Shown: positions 47,926 to 57,701, counted from the first letter of the stretch. The stretch is 64,000 nt of DNA from Streptococcus oralis (GCF_021497885.1 NZ_CP046523.1:1283501-1347500); one strand, 5' to 3'. The notes: generated by a model not told the origin, from the letters alone. Made by a program: numbers and translations.

Positions 47926-50900
47926 CTAATCCTCTTTTCGTTTTGCAGTTAACAAGGCTGCTGACAAGGCCAAGCTAACACCTGCCAAGAAAATGGCTGT
48001 TTCAGATTCTCCCTCACCTGTTTCTGGTAATCTATTTTGCTCTTCTTTTACTACTGAAACATTTGGTTTTATAGTCTGGTCATGAGCTAATAGCTCTACT
48101 GGATAATCTGGTTTTTCAAGAACAGGCGCTTCCTCATTTCCTACCGTGGCTAGAACACCATGATACTCTGGAAGTTTATGTTCTAGAGCCATTACAGCAT
48201 TAACGCCACCCTTAAATTCAGGTTTCTCAACGCTTGGTGCCGCTTGATCTCCTACAGTAGCAAGAGTTCCTGTGTATTCTGGAACTTCGTTTACTGCTGC
48301 TTCTACAAAGTTAGCACCTCCTTTGAATTCTGGAACTTCGTTTACTGCTGCTTCTACAAAGTTAGCACCCCCTTTGAATTCTGGAACTTCATTGACTGCT
48401 GCTTCTACAAAGTTAGCACCTCCTTTGAATTCTGGAACTTCATTGACTGCTGCTTCTACAAAGTTAGCACCTCCTTTGAATTCTGGAACTTCATTGACTG
48501 CTGCTTCTACAAAGTTAGCACCTCCTTTGAATTCTGGAACTTCATTGACTGGAGCTGGCTCCTCGCCTTTACTACTTGAAATAGATGCTTTCACTCCTAC
48601 TTCAACAATGCGATCCTGAGCCTTTCTTTCTTCAGAATGAACAAGACTTCTAGTAGTACCCAAAACTTGAATATAGTCAACTTTTTCTCCATCTTGTCCT
48701 TCAGAAACGATACGACGTTGACCTTGAGCAAGTTCAGGGTTTTCACGAATAACTTCTTTAAACGGAAGCGGAGTCTTTTCAATTTCCAAACTTGGAGTTT
48801 CTGCTACTAAGTTCTTAACGCCTTCTGTTGGTGTTGTTTGGAAGGTAGACTTAAAGTGTAAACGATATTCTTTCACCAGATTTCCATCTTTGGAAACAAG
48901 ACGAACCAGTGTTGGAAGATTGGCATTTCCAGAATCCACAACTGTAACTACTCCATGTCCACTAGTTGTTGCAGTGACTTTTGGTTTTGAACCCATTGTT
49001 GTTAGAGTGTAATCTGTCACATTTGGATCAAAGTTTTTCAATGCTTTTCCGTCGATCGAAATAGTCGCTGATGGTGTTTCCACTTCTGATCCCTTGCCTG
49101 CAGAGTAGGCTGTAAATTCTACAAGTGCAAGACCATTGGTGGTAGCCTTACGAGTCATGCGCGCACGAATAGCTGTCGTTTGAACCGGTTCAAAGTTAAA
49201 CTCGATTGGTTTACCAGCTACTAATTCTCCAGAAGCTTTGTAAGAAATTGGTGCCCAATTTTCTGCCTTGTTAAATGGATGATCGGCATTTTCTTCGTAA
49301 CGAGAAATCGTACTTGGTTCTGTAAAAGCAGGACCAATATATCTTTCTAGAACCATTTTCTCTGGAGCATCTGTGCCACTATCTTTAAAGAACTGAATGG
49401 CTACTTTCCCAATAGATTGAGAAGCAATTTTTCCATCCTTCTTAAAGAGTAATCCAACAGAAGTTTCTTGATTTTTCGGAGTACGAGACCAGTTTGTCCA
49501 ACGTCCATCTTCATTGTATTTTCCATCATTGATATAGAAAATTCGATCATGTGAAGCTGCTTGAGTATCGTTCGTTGTCGAAGCAAAGGCTTTAGAATCA
49601 GTTTCATTGTTGCTTGGATTTTCTGAAATGACTTGATTGCCTTTAGAAACAACTGTCACCTGCATTTTAGTCGTTAGATTTGTACCAATGACATGACCGG
49701 TAACTTCAAATGTTCCCTCATGCTCTGTCGCATGTTCAGGAATAGCATCCCACTTCACTGCAAGTTTATCTGTAGTCCAATTAGTTGAAGTTGGATAATA
49801 AACACTTACTTCTGAAGGAAGTTGAAGATTGTCTCCAACATTCAAGATTTTAGCACTGTTTTCTGCAGCAAGAGGTTGACTAGTTTCTCTCTCATCATTG
49901 CGGAAAATTCGATATTCTTTCAACACCGTACCATCTTCTGCTTTCAAGATGAGACGTGTTGCACCTTTTGGACTTGTTGCAGGAACAACTGTTACCAAAC
50001 CATTATTGCTAGCTGTTGCTGTGATTTCTTTGCTAGATTGAGGAATATAGTAATCTGTCTTAGATGGATTAAAATGTTCAAGATCCTTGCCATCTACCTT
50101 GATAGAAATCTCTGAACTTGTTTCACTTAAGACCTTGTTTCCAAGCACAGTTAGCTCTGTCAGACCAACACCTGATGTTCCATCTGCTTTCTTCATACGA
50201 ATACGAACAGCGTAGGTTTCGACCTTGTCAAATGTGAAGTGATTGGTTTGAGTTGCAGACAGCTGACTTGGAGCATGTAAGTTTTCAACTGCTTTCCAAT
50301 TGTCTGGATTATTAAATGGATGATTGCTATCTCGTTGCGCATGACTGACATCACTTGGTAAATCTGGAATTTCTTTACCTACATAATATTCAACTACATA
50401 TTCTTTTGGAAGACCAATTGCTCCATCAGTATAGAAATCAACCGACAAATTGTTGACAAAACGCTTCGTCAAGTCTCCTGAATTACCAAATAAGATAGAA
50501 GCCCAGTCATTATCAGTATTTGTTCTCCAAGTAGTCCATCTATTTTTAGCATCTGATGGCGTTCTTGATACAGTCAAATCGTTCAAGGTGTTGGCTGTGT
50601 CATCTCCTCCTGTATTGGATACAATGGCAGCTGGTAATTGTGAACCTGTCCATTGTTTAGAGATATTATTTCCAGCAACCACTTGACTAGACACTCGAAC
50701 ATGAGCTTTAGTTGTCAGATTGCTACCTACTAAACGACCATTGATTTCATAGACCCCTTCAATTTGACTAAAGTTGGCTGGAACCTGATCCCAAACAACA
50801 TCTTTGTAGATAGTTGTTCCGTTAGAATGGTAAGCCCGGACATTAGCTGGCAATTGAACCGTCTCACCCTTAGGTACTGTGAGACTGATTTCCTCTGCAA

Positions 50901-53900
50901 CTTGCAATCCTTCAACCGTTACAGTCGCTTTAGCTTCAATATCTGTGCCTTTCACATGTCCTTTAAGCGTAAAGCTATGATAGTGCCCCAACTCTTTTTC
51001 ATCTACCTTATCCCAAGCTACAGATACTTTGCGTGGCAAGCCCTTATCAAATTCTGCTCCAACTTCTTTAGGTAGATTCGGTTGCTGATTGATATCTGTA
51101 GAAACAAACACAGGATGAAGTTTCACAATCTTCTTGCTGACTTTATTTTCTTTAATCACCACTTCAGTGGTTACAGATTCTGTTTTCTCTGTTTGATTAT
51201 CGATTCGAGGTGTCAAAGTCACTCTTCCCTTAGTATAGAGCAATAGATTCTGACCATTCACCTCAAGATGTCCCCCATCAGATGATTTAGCTTCTAAGTG
51301 AATATCTGAAGCCGAAAACTCTGTTTGTGAACCATCCTCATAACGACCAATGACGTGATAAGTTAATACTTGATCTTCAGTGGCAGTTTCTTTTCCTTCT
51401 ACAACCACTTCCAAACGTTTCAAAGCAGGAGCTTCCTTCACAAACTGAATTAAGTAAGTTTGAACCAAGTCACCCTTTTGGTCACTCAAGAAGACAGAAG
51501 CCTGATAACCATTATAAGCAGAAGCTTGCTGAACAGTTACTTGATATCCGGTAGTCTGAGCTTCAACACTTGGAATAGTTGCAGTGTAAGGAAGGGATAC
51601 ACGGTAATAGGTCTTGCCAGACTCAAAATTCTCAAGAGCTTTATCCCCAACAGTAAGTCCTGTAATGCTACTTGTTGTTTCCTTACTACTTGCGATAAAG
51701 GTTGCAGTCACTTCACGGTCGTCATCTACCAATTTACCAGTAGCCTCCGTACGTCCACCTTCCTTGTTCAAAGCAGCAGGGTCTTTCAAGGTCCAAGAAA
51801 CAACATCAGTATCAATCAAGCTACCATCTGTCAGAACAGCTGTGACCGTTTTATCCAAATCAGCCGCATTCGTTCCAACTGGGACTGTAGCAACTTTTGG
51901 TAACCATCTATCTAAAGCAATCACTTTAACAAGTGCCTCAGCTTTAGTTTCCAAACCTTCTACACGTCCAGATACTTTTTTCTCACCTGCGCTTGTAAGC
52001 AAGTCAGATGGCATTTCCCAAGTTACAGTCTTTTCCTCAACACTACCGTCACTATAAATAGCTGTTACTGTTTGAGGTAATTCAGGATTTGTCGTCACAT
52101 CAGTTGTTGCTTTTACAGGAGCAAAGGCTACAAAGTGACGATTTTCTTTCTTACCAGACACCGTTGCGACCGTTGCGCTATCAGATGTCAAACCAGCAGA
52201 ATCTGCATAAAGAGTAAATTTACCTTCTTTTTCTGTTGATTTTACAATGACAACCCCTTTACCATTGAAAGCACGTCTTTGCCATGTTCCATCTGCTTGA
52301 GCTTTGTAGCGTTCACGACTAGCTTGTTCTCCATTATCCACACCAACGATTTGTCCCTGACCATGAAGATTGAAATGAACAAGATTGTTAGCTGTAGGAA
52401 CCACATTACCATCGCCATCAACAATTTCATAATGGATGTAGGATAGGTCCTTTCCATCTGCAGTGATAACATGCTCTTCTTTAGTCAGACGAACTCTTGC
52501 TGGCTCCCCAGCAGTTGTCACACTATCACGCGCAATTTCGTTGCCATTTTCATCTCGAGCAATCGCAGTCAGTGTGCCTGGTTGGTATTTCACAAGCCAC
52601 TCAAGATACAATTCACTTGGTTTAGCTCCCTCATGATATGGACGTCCATCTTCTGTCCTTTTCTTAGTAAATTCCTTTTTACCAAGCGACTCTCCATTTA
52701 AGAACAATTCGACGCTTGCAGCATTTGAGAAGGTACGAACCGGAACCTTTCCATCAATCAGCATCTTGCGATCCTTAAGGGTCTCTTCAGTCCAGTTCCA
52801 ATGTGGTAAAATGCGAACAGTTGGCTTTTCTTTAGCACTATACCATTCACTACGGTAAAGGTAGAAATCATTCTTTGGTAAACCAGCTGTATCAATAATA
52901 CCAAAGTAAGAGCTCTTGACAGGTGTACTATCTTGGTTATGCCATGGAGTCGGTTCTCCAATATAGTCAATTCCTGTCCAGATAAATTGTCCAGCATAGC
53001 CAGCACGATCACGGTCAAAAGTCCATGATTCAGTAGCTGTTCTTCCCCATCCAACACGGTCATTACCATAGTCAGATTGTTCATAGTGACGATTTGGACG
53101 ATTGTCATGTCCAAGGATTTGAGCAGGGTTATAATAAGAATCACGCGTCCTAGTAGCTGAAGAAGTTTCAGAACCATAAATGAGCCAGTCTGGATGCGCT
53201 CTACGAACAGCATCATAATTACGTTCACCATAGTTCATACCGACAGCATCCATAATTTCTGCGAGTTTCAAGAAATCACCTGTCGCCGCACGACTAAATT
53301 TGTTTTCCCCCATGGTTACATAACGCTCAGTATCAATCGCTTTGATAACTGCCTTCAAGCGTTTAGCAGTTTCGATAGAACGAGGACTACCATTTGCCTC
53401 CTCTACCTCATTTCCAAGAGACCACATGACGATAGACGGATTGTTCTTATCACGTTCTACCATTGTTCTGAGATCAAAATCAGACCACTTCTCACCCTTC
53501 TTAGCCTCCGGATGAGTTGCATCTTGATCAAAGAACCGTCCATAGTCGTAAGTCTTCTTGCCACCATACCAAGTATCAAAAGCTTCCTCTTGAACCAAAA
53601 GACCTAAACTAGCTGCAGCATCAAGTAACTGAGGACTCGCTGGATTGTGGGTTGTTCGAATAGAGTTAACCCCCATATCTTTCAAGAGTTTTAATTTACG
53701 ATAGGTAGCCTTATAATTCTCTTCTGCCCCCAAGGCTCCATTGTCATGGTGAATACTTACTCCGTGGAATTTCATGCGTTCACCATTCAGAGAGAAACCT
53801 TCCTTAGCAGTCCAATTGAAATAACGGTAACCAAATGTATCTTCTGTTACATCAACTAGTTGACCTTCTTTATAAACCTTTGTTTTCAACACATACAGTT

Positions 53901-55242
53901 GAGGATGATAACTTTTTGTCGTCCAAAGAGTTGGTTTATTAACTAGGATTGTTTGTCTGAAATCTGCAGTTTCATTTTCTGCTAAATTCTTCGTTTCAGA
54001 GCGGACTAATTCTGAAACAACCTTACCTTCCTTAGTAAAAATTTGTTGTTCCACAAAGACTTTAGCAGCCTTCTTATCCGTATTTTTAATCTTACTTTGA
54101 ACCTGTGTTTCAACATTCCCTTCTTTTTGCTCAGCAAGTTTTGGAGTAGTGATATGATTACCATTTTCGGCAACATGGACTTTATCACGATAACTAAGGG
54201 TTACATCACGATAAATCCCACTTCCTGAATACCAACGACTACTTGGTTGCTTATTGGTCACTTGAACAGTAATTGAATTTTCACTACCATCCTTGTTTAA
54301 AAATTCTGTGATATCATATGAAAAATGATTATAGCCACTTGGATAATGTCCGACAAATTTACCATTTACATAGACCTTTGAATCCATGTAAACCCCATCA
54401 AAATTGATACGAACATCCTTATTCTTGTCTGCTTCGTCTAATGTGAAAGTCTTACGATACCAAGCTGTTCCACCATTTAACTGCCCACCTTCATTACGAG
54501 CGGGAGACTTGTGATCAAAGTCAAAATAAATACTCCAATCATGAGGAAGATTCAATTTAGACCAATCATGAACATCCACATCTTTTTTTGAAAAATCTCC
54601 TTGGGCATTTAGTTTAAAATACCAATCTTTATTAAAATCTTGTTTTCGTTCCGATAATAGCTGTTTTTCCTTTTCAACTTCGGCTTTGTTTGACTCTCTA
54701 GACAGCACTTGCGATTTTTCAGAAGAAGGTTTAATCTCTGTGTCTGCTTTCACTTGGTCCTTTTCAGAAGTTTTTTTAGAATCCTCTTTCACTTCTGTTC
54801 CAGCTGTTACTGCAGATTCAACAGGCTTTGGATTTGCATCTTCAGATTTCTGTTTGTTATCAGCCTTGTTTCCTTCTTCTACTTTATTTGGAGTTTCCCC
54901 TTTAGGACTAACCAATTCACGACTACTCTCGTTAGTAGGTGTAGTAGGTTCTGTATCCTTAGTCACTTTGTCTTCTGCCGATTCAGCTTTTGGTTTTACA
55001 AACTCACGCCCACCATTCTCATCAGCCTTTGCAATAGCAGCTGCCACATCATCGGGAAGCTTATCTAAAGGTTGAGCTTGATGAACAGTTGTTTCTTCTG
55101 TTTTAGCATTGGATGAAGCCACCTCCTCAGCTTGTACAGCAGAAATACCAAATATACTAGCCCCAATCATTACAGATGCCGCACCTATTGCAAATTTACG
55201 AATGCTATAATGACAACGTTTATCAAAAAGTCTTTTGTTCAT
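47926..55242 (-). CDS. bgaA: Surface beta-galactosidase BgaA (GH2)
   Basis: 2438 aa from MNKRLFDKRC. YSIRK signal (about 8-42), motif AQPLDKLPDDVAAAI, long charged region, GH2 sugar-binding and immunoglobulin-like domains (about 205-500), then the TIM barrel with acid/base E612 (WSLGNEVEE) and nucleophile E692 (YGSETSS). Several Ig-like/bacterial Ig domains follow, with two carbohydrate-binding modules of the BgaA CBM71 type (near 1600-1780 and 1950-2120). Five 17-residue repeats and LPETG at 2405 end it. It releases terminal beta-1,4 galactose from host N-glycans and is also an adhesin in pneumococcus. Start at 55242 follows ATGAGGATTTCA; upstream in-frame codons reach 55272. Somewhat longer than the 2233-aa pneumococcal form. 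Confidence 0.95.
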   Translation of the reverse strand: MNKRLFDKRCHYSIRKFAIGAASVMIGASIFGISAVQAEEVASSNAKTEETTVHQAQPLDKLPDDVAAAIAKADENGGREFVKPKAESAEDKVTKDTEPTTPTNESSRELVSPKGETPNKVEEGNKADNKQKSEDANPKPVESAVTAGTEVKEDSKKTSEKDQVKADTEIKPSSEKSQVLSRESNKAEVEKEKQLLSERKQDFNKDWYFKLNAQGDFSKKDVDVHDWSKLNLPHDWSIYFDFDHKSPARNEGGQLNGGTAWYRKTFTLDEADKNKDVRINFDGVYMDSKVYVNGKFVGHYPSGYNHFSYDITEFLNKDGSENSITVQVTNKQPSSRWYSGSGIYRDVTLSYRDKVHVAENGNHITTPKLAEQKEGNVETQVQSKIKNTDKKAAKVFVEQQIFTKEGKVVSELVRSETKNLAENETADFRQTILVNKPTLWTTKSYHPQLYVLKTKVYKEGQLVDVTEDTFGYRYFNWTAKEGFSLNGERMKFHGVSIHHDNGALGAEENYKATYRKLKLLKDMGVNSIRTTHNPASPQLLDAAASLGLLVQEEAFDTWYGGKKTYDYGRFFDQDATHPEAKKGEKWSDFDLRTMVERDKNNPSIVMWSLGNEVEEANGSPRSIETAKRLKAVIKAIDTERYVTMGENKFSRAATGDFLKLAEIMDAVGMNYGERNYDAVRRAHPDWLIYGSETSSATRTRDSYYNPAQILGHDNRPNRHYEQSDYGNDRVGWGRTATESWTFDRDRAGYAGQFIWTGIDYIGEPTPWHNQDSTPVKSSYFGIIDTAGLPKNDFYLYRSEWYSAKEKPTVRILPHWNWTEETLKDRKMLIDGKVPVRTFSNAASVELFLNGESLGKKEFTKKRTEDGRPYHEGAKPSELYLEWLVKYQPGTLTAIARDENGNEIARDSVTTAGEPARVRLTKEEHVITADGKDLSYIHYEIVDGDGNVVPTANNLVHFNLHGQGQIVGVDNGEQASRERYKAQADGTWQRRAFNGKGVVIVKSTEKEGKFTLYADSAGLTSDSATVATVSGKKENRHFVAFAPVKATTDVTTNPELPQTVTAIYSDGSVEEKTVTWEMPSDLLTSAGEKKVSGRVEGLETKAEALVKVIALDRWLPKVATVPVGTNAADLDKTVTAVLTDGSLIDTDVVSWTLKDPAALNKEGGRTEATGKLVDDDREVTATFIASSKETTSSITGLTVGDKALENFESGKTYYRVSLPYTATIPSVEAQTTGYQVTVQQASAYNGYQASVFLSDQKGDLVQTYLIQFVKEAPALKRLEVVVEGKETATEDQVLTYHVIGRYEDGSQTEFSASDIHLEAKSSDGGHLEVNGQNLLLYTKGRVTLTPRIDNQTEKTESVTTEVVIKENKVSKKIVKLHPVFVSTDINQQPNLPKEVGAEFDKGLPRKVSVAWDKVDEKELGHYHSFTLKGHVKGTDIEAKATVTVEGLQVAEEISLTVPKGETVQLPANVRAYHSNGTTIYKDVVWDQVPANFSQIEGVYEINGRLVGSNLTTKAHVRVSSQVVAGNNISKQWTGSQLPAAIVSNTGGDDTANTLNDLTVSRTPSDAKNRWTTWRTNTDNDWASILFGNSGDLTKRFVNNLSVDFYTDGAIGLPKEYVVEYYVGKEIPDLPSDVSHAQRDSNHPFNNPDNWKAVENLHAPSQLSATQTNHFTFDKVETYAVRIRMKKADGTSGVGLTELTVLGNKVLSETSSEISIKVDGKDLEHFNPSKTDYYIPQSSKEITATASNNGLVTVVPATSPKGATRLILKAEDGTVLKEYRIFRNDERETSQPLAAENSAKILNVGDNLQLPSEVSVYYPTSTNWTTDKLAVKWDAIPEHATEHEGTFEVTGHVIGTNLTTKMQVTVVSKGNQVISENPSNNETDSKAFASTTNDTQAASHDRIFYINDGKYNEDGRWTNWSRTPKNQETSVGLLFKKDGKIASQSIGKVAIQFFKDSGTDAPEKMVLERYIGPAFTEPSTISRYEENADHPFNKAENWAPISYKASGELVAGKPIEFNFEPVQTTAIRARMTRKATTNGLALVEFTAYSAGKGSEVETPSATISIDGKALKNFDPNVTDYTLTTMGSKPKVTATTSGHGVVTVVDSGNANLPTLVRLVSKDGNLVKEYRLHFKSTFQTTPTEGVKNLVAETPSLEIEKTPLPFKEVIRENPELAQGQRRIVSEGQDGEKVDYIQVLGTTRSLVHSEERKAQDRIVEVGVKASISSSKGEEPAPVNEVPEFKGGANFVEAAVNEVPEFKGGANFVEAAVNEVPEFKGGANFVEAAVNEVPEFKGGANFVEAAVNEVPEFKGGANFVEAAVNEVPEYTGTLATVGDQAAPSVEKPEFKGGVNAVMALEHKLPEYHGVLATVGNEEAPVLEKPDYPVELLAHDQTIKPNVSVVKEEQNRLPETGEGESETAIFLAGVSLALSAALLTAKRKED
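48281..48535 (-). repeat. Five 51-bp tandem repeats in bgaA
   Basis: Five near-identical 51-bp units, each encoding 17 residues (VNEVPEFKGGANFVEAA), then a partial sixth that switches to PEYTGTLATVGDQ. Only single-base changes among units, so the array is recent and likely variable in number. Confidence 0.93.
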
Positions 55243-55272
55243 TGAAATCCTCATTTCTTTTTCTTGATACAA

Positions 55273-55286
55273 AGTAAGCGTTTACT
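55273..55286 (-). promoter_or_regulatory. cre-like palindrome upstream of bgaA
   Basis: Minus strand AGTAAACGCTTACT; both end positions differ from the consensus but the core AAACGCTTAC is kept. Position between promoter candidate and start codon fits CcpA roadblock. Confidence 0.55.
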
Positions 55287-55563
55287 TTATTTTAAAAAAT
55301 AACCTCCTTCTGAATACACAAACAAGTACCAAGTTTTATAATATATTTTATATATTAAATATATCAAAACGCACCTTAAATTGCAATTATTTTCCATTAA
55401 TTTAACCCAATAAAATGATATATAAGAAGGGGTCATTTAAAAGGAATAGTTGCAATGAAAATAGCTTTCGGTTCTAGACTCTTTCTACTACAAATTGAAT
55501 TCCATTAATATCTTTTTCAAACTTCAAATTTATAGTTTATAGACTGCATTACTCTACATAAAA

Positions 55564-55592
55564 AGAAGGCGAACCTTGTTCTACCTCCTTCT
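55564..55592 (-). terminator. Terminator of the HAD gene at 55596
   Basis: Minus strand AGAAGG...GAAC AAG GTTC...CCTTCT with a bulge, then TTTTTATG. Confidence 0.6.
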
Positions 55593-55595
55593 ACA

Positions 55596-56369
55596 CTATT
55601 TTCCCTTAAATTCCGCAAAAGTCTGTAAGATTTTGGCTGCTACTGCTGGAGAAGGAGCTCCTTTTAGCTCTAACGTTTCATCTGCATATGGAGTAAGGCC
55701 AGCAAAGTCTCCTATCTGAACTGAATAAAGAGATGTCTTAAACAGTTCAATATCGTTTTGATCATTTCCAAAGGCGATGAAGTTTTCCCCACATAACGTT
55801 TCAACTGTTGTAGCCTTGTGAGTATCTAAGGGGTTGACATAAAGACACTTTTCATGCGCATGATAGGACAGATGAGCCTGCCCCAGTCTTTCTAACTGAC
55901 CAAGCAGATCATCAAGCAAATCCTCGTGGTCGCCCATATAAACGACTATCTTAATCGGAGTCCCTAAGTCCTCGAGTTTCTGATGACGAGCTACCTTTAG
56001 GGGGTCCACACTGGAGAAAAATGGAATCTTCTCCACAATCTGACCACTATAGTCAAAGCAATCATCTACAAAGAAAGGGAGATTATAAGTCTGGCAATAA
56101 TCCACTAGCGCCTGATAAACTTTAGCATCGAGATTCCTTTCGAAGATAGCCTTCCCCAGATGATAGGCTACGCCTCCATTCAACCCTATGACCAAGCGCT
56201 GACTGAGTTCGGAACCTAATAAACCCAAACAATCCCGATAAGAGCGAGCTGAGGCAAACACAAGCTCATGCCCATAATCTTCAGCCTTTAAAAGAACCTG
56301 CTGAATCTCCTCGTCTATGGTCATGTAGTCAAAAGATAGCGTTCCATCCAGGTCAAATACGAATTTCAT
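55596..56369 (-). CDS. Cof-type HAD phosphatase
   Basis: 257 aa. FVFDLDGTLSFD motif I at the very start, SARSYRDCL motif II, K in HKATTVETL, and IAFGNDQNDIELF motif IV with a large IIB cap between. A small-phosphate (sugar phosphate or similar) hydrolase; substrate unknown. All four motifs are intact, unlike the HAD protein before gyrB. Its start is 4 bp beyond the folD stop, so it follows folD in an operon. Confidence 0.87.
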   Translation of the reverse strand: MKFVFDLDGTLSFDYMTIDEEIQQVLLKAEDYGHELVFASARSYRDCLGLLGSELSQRLVIGLNGGVAYHLGKAIFERNLDAKVYQALVDYCQTYNLPFFVDDCFDYSGQIVEKIPFFSSVDPLKVARHQKLEDLGTPIKIVVYMGDHEDLLDDLLGQLERLGQAHLSYHAHEKCLYVNPLDTHKATTVETLCGENFIAFGNDQNDIELFKTSLYSVQIGDFAGLTPYADETLELKGAPSPAVAAKILQTFAEFKGK

Positions 56370-56373
56370 TTTC

Positions 56374-57231
56374 CTAGTCCTTGTTTAGTGTTCGAAGCGC
56401 TGACTGATAGGTTTGCTCCATTAGCATGGTAATCGTCATAGGACCAACTCCACCAGGTACAGGTGTGATGTGACTAGCCAGTGGTGCAACAGCATCATAA
56501 TCAACATCTCCACAAAGCTTGCCATTTTCATCTCGGTTCATCCCAACGTCAATGACAACCGCTCTTGGTTTGACAAAGTCAGCAGTCACAAACTTAGCGC
56601 GACCGATTGCAACGACAAGAATATCTGCCTTAGCAGCAACCTTAGCAAGATTATGGGTGCGTGAGTGAGTCAAAGTCACAGTCGCATTTTTAGCCAAAAG
56701 AAGCTGAGCCATCGGCTTTCCAACAATATTCGAACGACCGATAACAACCGCATTTTTACCTTCCAACTCAATCCCATATTCATGAAACATCTCCATAATT
56801 CCTGCAGGTGTCGAAGGAATCATGACTGGATGACCTGACCAGAGGCGTCCCATGTTTAGCGGATGGAAACCATCCACGTCTTTTTCTGGGTCAATGGCTA
56901 ATAAAACCGCCTCTTCATCGATATGTTTGGGTAAAGGTAACTGAACCAAAATCCCATGCCAAGCTGAATCTTGATTGTATTTGGCAATCAAATCCAACAA
57001 TTCCGCTTGGGTAATGGTCTCAGGAACTCGCACTACTTCACTACGGAAGCCAGCAGCGAGAGCTGACCGTTCCTTGTTGCGAACGTAGACTTGGCTGGCA
57101 GGATTGTCCCCCACCAAAATCACCACCAATCCTGGAACTATACCTGTTTCTTCTTTTAGCTTAGCCGTCTTTTCAGCTAACTGTCCTTGTAACTTAGCTG
57201 CAAGAGCCTTCCCATCAATAATCTGTGCCAT
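56374..57231 (-). CDS. folD: Methylenetetrahydrofolate dehydrogenase/cyclohydrolase
   Basis: 285 aa bifunctional enzyme of one-carbon metabolism (5,10-methylene-THF to 10-formyl-THF, NADP). Catalytic YVRNKERSA (Tyr, Lys), [25 protein letters not shown] and the NADP-binding [14 protein letters not shown] are all present. The start at 57231 (MAQIIDGK) gives the usual 285 aa; an ATG at 57252 adds 7 residues without a better ribosome site. An extended -10 TGA-TATAAT lies near 57264 (minus). Confidence 0.96.
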   Translation of the reverse strand: MAQIIDGKALAAKLQGQLAEKTAKLKEETGIVPGLVVILVGDNPASQVYVRNKERSALAAGFRSEVVRVPETITQAELLDLIAKYNQDSAWHGILVQLPLPKHIDEEAVLLAIDPEKDVDGFHPLNMGRLWSGHPVMIPSTPAGIMEMFHEYGIELEGKNAVVIGRSNIVGKPMAQLLLAKNATVTLTHSRTHNLAKVAAKADILVVAIGRAKFVTADFVKPRAVVIDVGMNRDENGKLCGDVDYDAVAPLASHITPVPGGVGPMTITMLMEQTYQSALRTLNKD

Positions 57232-57310
57232 ATTTCTTCTCTTTTCTATCAAATATCTTCTATTATATCAAAAAATGACTTGGCATTCTAACACTTCTTG
57301 ACTAATAGAC

Positions 57311-57331
57311 CTTATAGTTTGAAACTATAAG
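57311..57331. repeat. Perfect 21-bp palindrome upstream of folD
   Basis: CTTATAGTTT-G-AAACTATAAG: 10-bp arms round one base, between the TfoX-like gene terminator and the folD promoter. It may be an operator or simply part of the terminator region. Confidence 0.5.
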
Positions 57332-57353
57332 AAAAAGCCCTTATCGAGCTTTT
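57332..57353 (-). terminator. Terminator of the TfoX-like gene
   Basis: Minus strand AAAAGCTC, loop GATAA, GGGCTTTTT (one G-U), then CTTATAG. Confidence 0.75.
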
Positions 57354-57380
57354 AGTGCCTATTTATCTTAGGCAAGTCTA

Positions 57381-57701
57381 TCATGCTTTCTTTTTGACCT
57401 TGGGAGCAGGCAAAACTTCGTACATATCCTTGATTAGTCTCGCTAGAAATAACTTGTCTTCAAGGTCTTCTAGTAAAATCATCTCCTTGGCTCCTTCATA
57501 AGGACGTTCAAGTCTTGTCTGGCCCAGTTGACCCATGATCGCCTTCACAGGCTTCAATAACAAACGATTATCATAGATTCCCCCAATAATCTTCCCACGA
57601 TAATAAAGGATATACTCTCCCATCATTGGACGATAACTTATCTCCCCTAGCTCTGATAGCTGTTCAAGAATAAAATCTAAATATTCTTTACTGGAAGCCA
57701 T
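57381..57701 (-). CDS. TfoX/Sxy N-terminal domain protein
   Basis: 106 aa, single TfoX_N domain: LDFILEQLSELGEISYRPMMGEY, IYDNRLLLKPV, and a basic end. The C-terminal half of Gram-negative Sxy is missing. In Streptococcus competence uses ComX, so a competence role should not be inferred from the name. Third from the ABC pair in the same direction (33 bp after it). Function unknown. Confidence 0.85.
   Translation of the reverse strand: MASSKEYLDFILEQLSELGEISYRPMMGEYILYYRGKIIGGIYDNRLLLKPVKAIMGQLGQTRLERPYEGAKEMILLEDLEDKLFLARLIKDMYEVLPAPKVKKKA

Larger units (their letters stand above)
55243..55595. other. bgaA upstream region
   Basis: 353 bp without a gene. Near bgaA is AGTAAACGCTTACT (55273-55286, 12 of 14 cre positions, a near-perfect palindrome). 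An AT-rich promoter candidate follows, minus strand TTGATA at 55362-55367 with TATATT or TATTAT 16-18 nt downstream. 55375-55560 holds nothing I recognise; a weak hairpin for the HAD gene is at 55564-55592. Confidence 0.55.

Noticed and set aside
48281..48535. Regular repeats that might be taken for a CRISPR array
   Set aside because: The units are contiguous with no spacers, and they encode a periodic protein segment in frame.
48244..48619. Plus-strand frames with a repeated Ser/Thr/Ala- or Cys/Phe-rich peptide
   Set aside because: They are the antisense reading of the 51-bp array in bgaA; the repeat length (a multiple of three) keeps them open.
42871..55242. Horizontally acquired island around the two large glycosidases
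   Set aside because: No IS element, integrase, tRNA site or att repeat at either end, and base use looks like that of the neighbouring genes; strain-variable presence is still possible.
57381..57701. Competence regulator from the TfoX name
   Set aside because: Only the N-terminal TfoX domain is present, and no competence gene or com-box is near.
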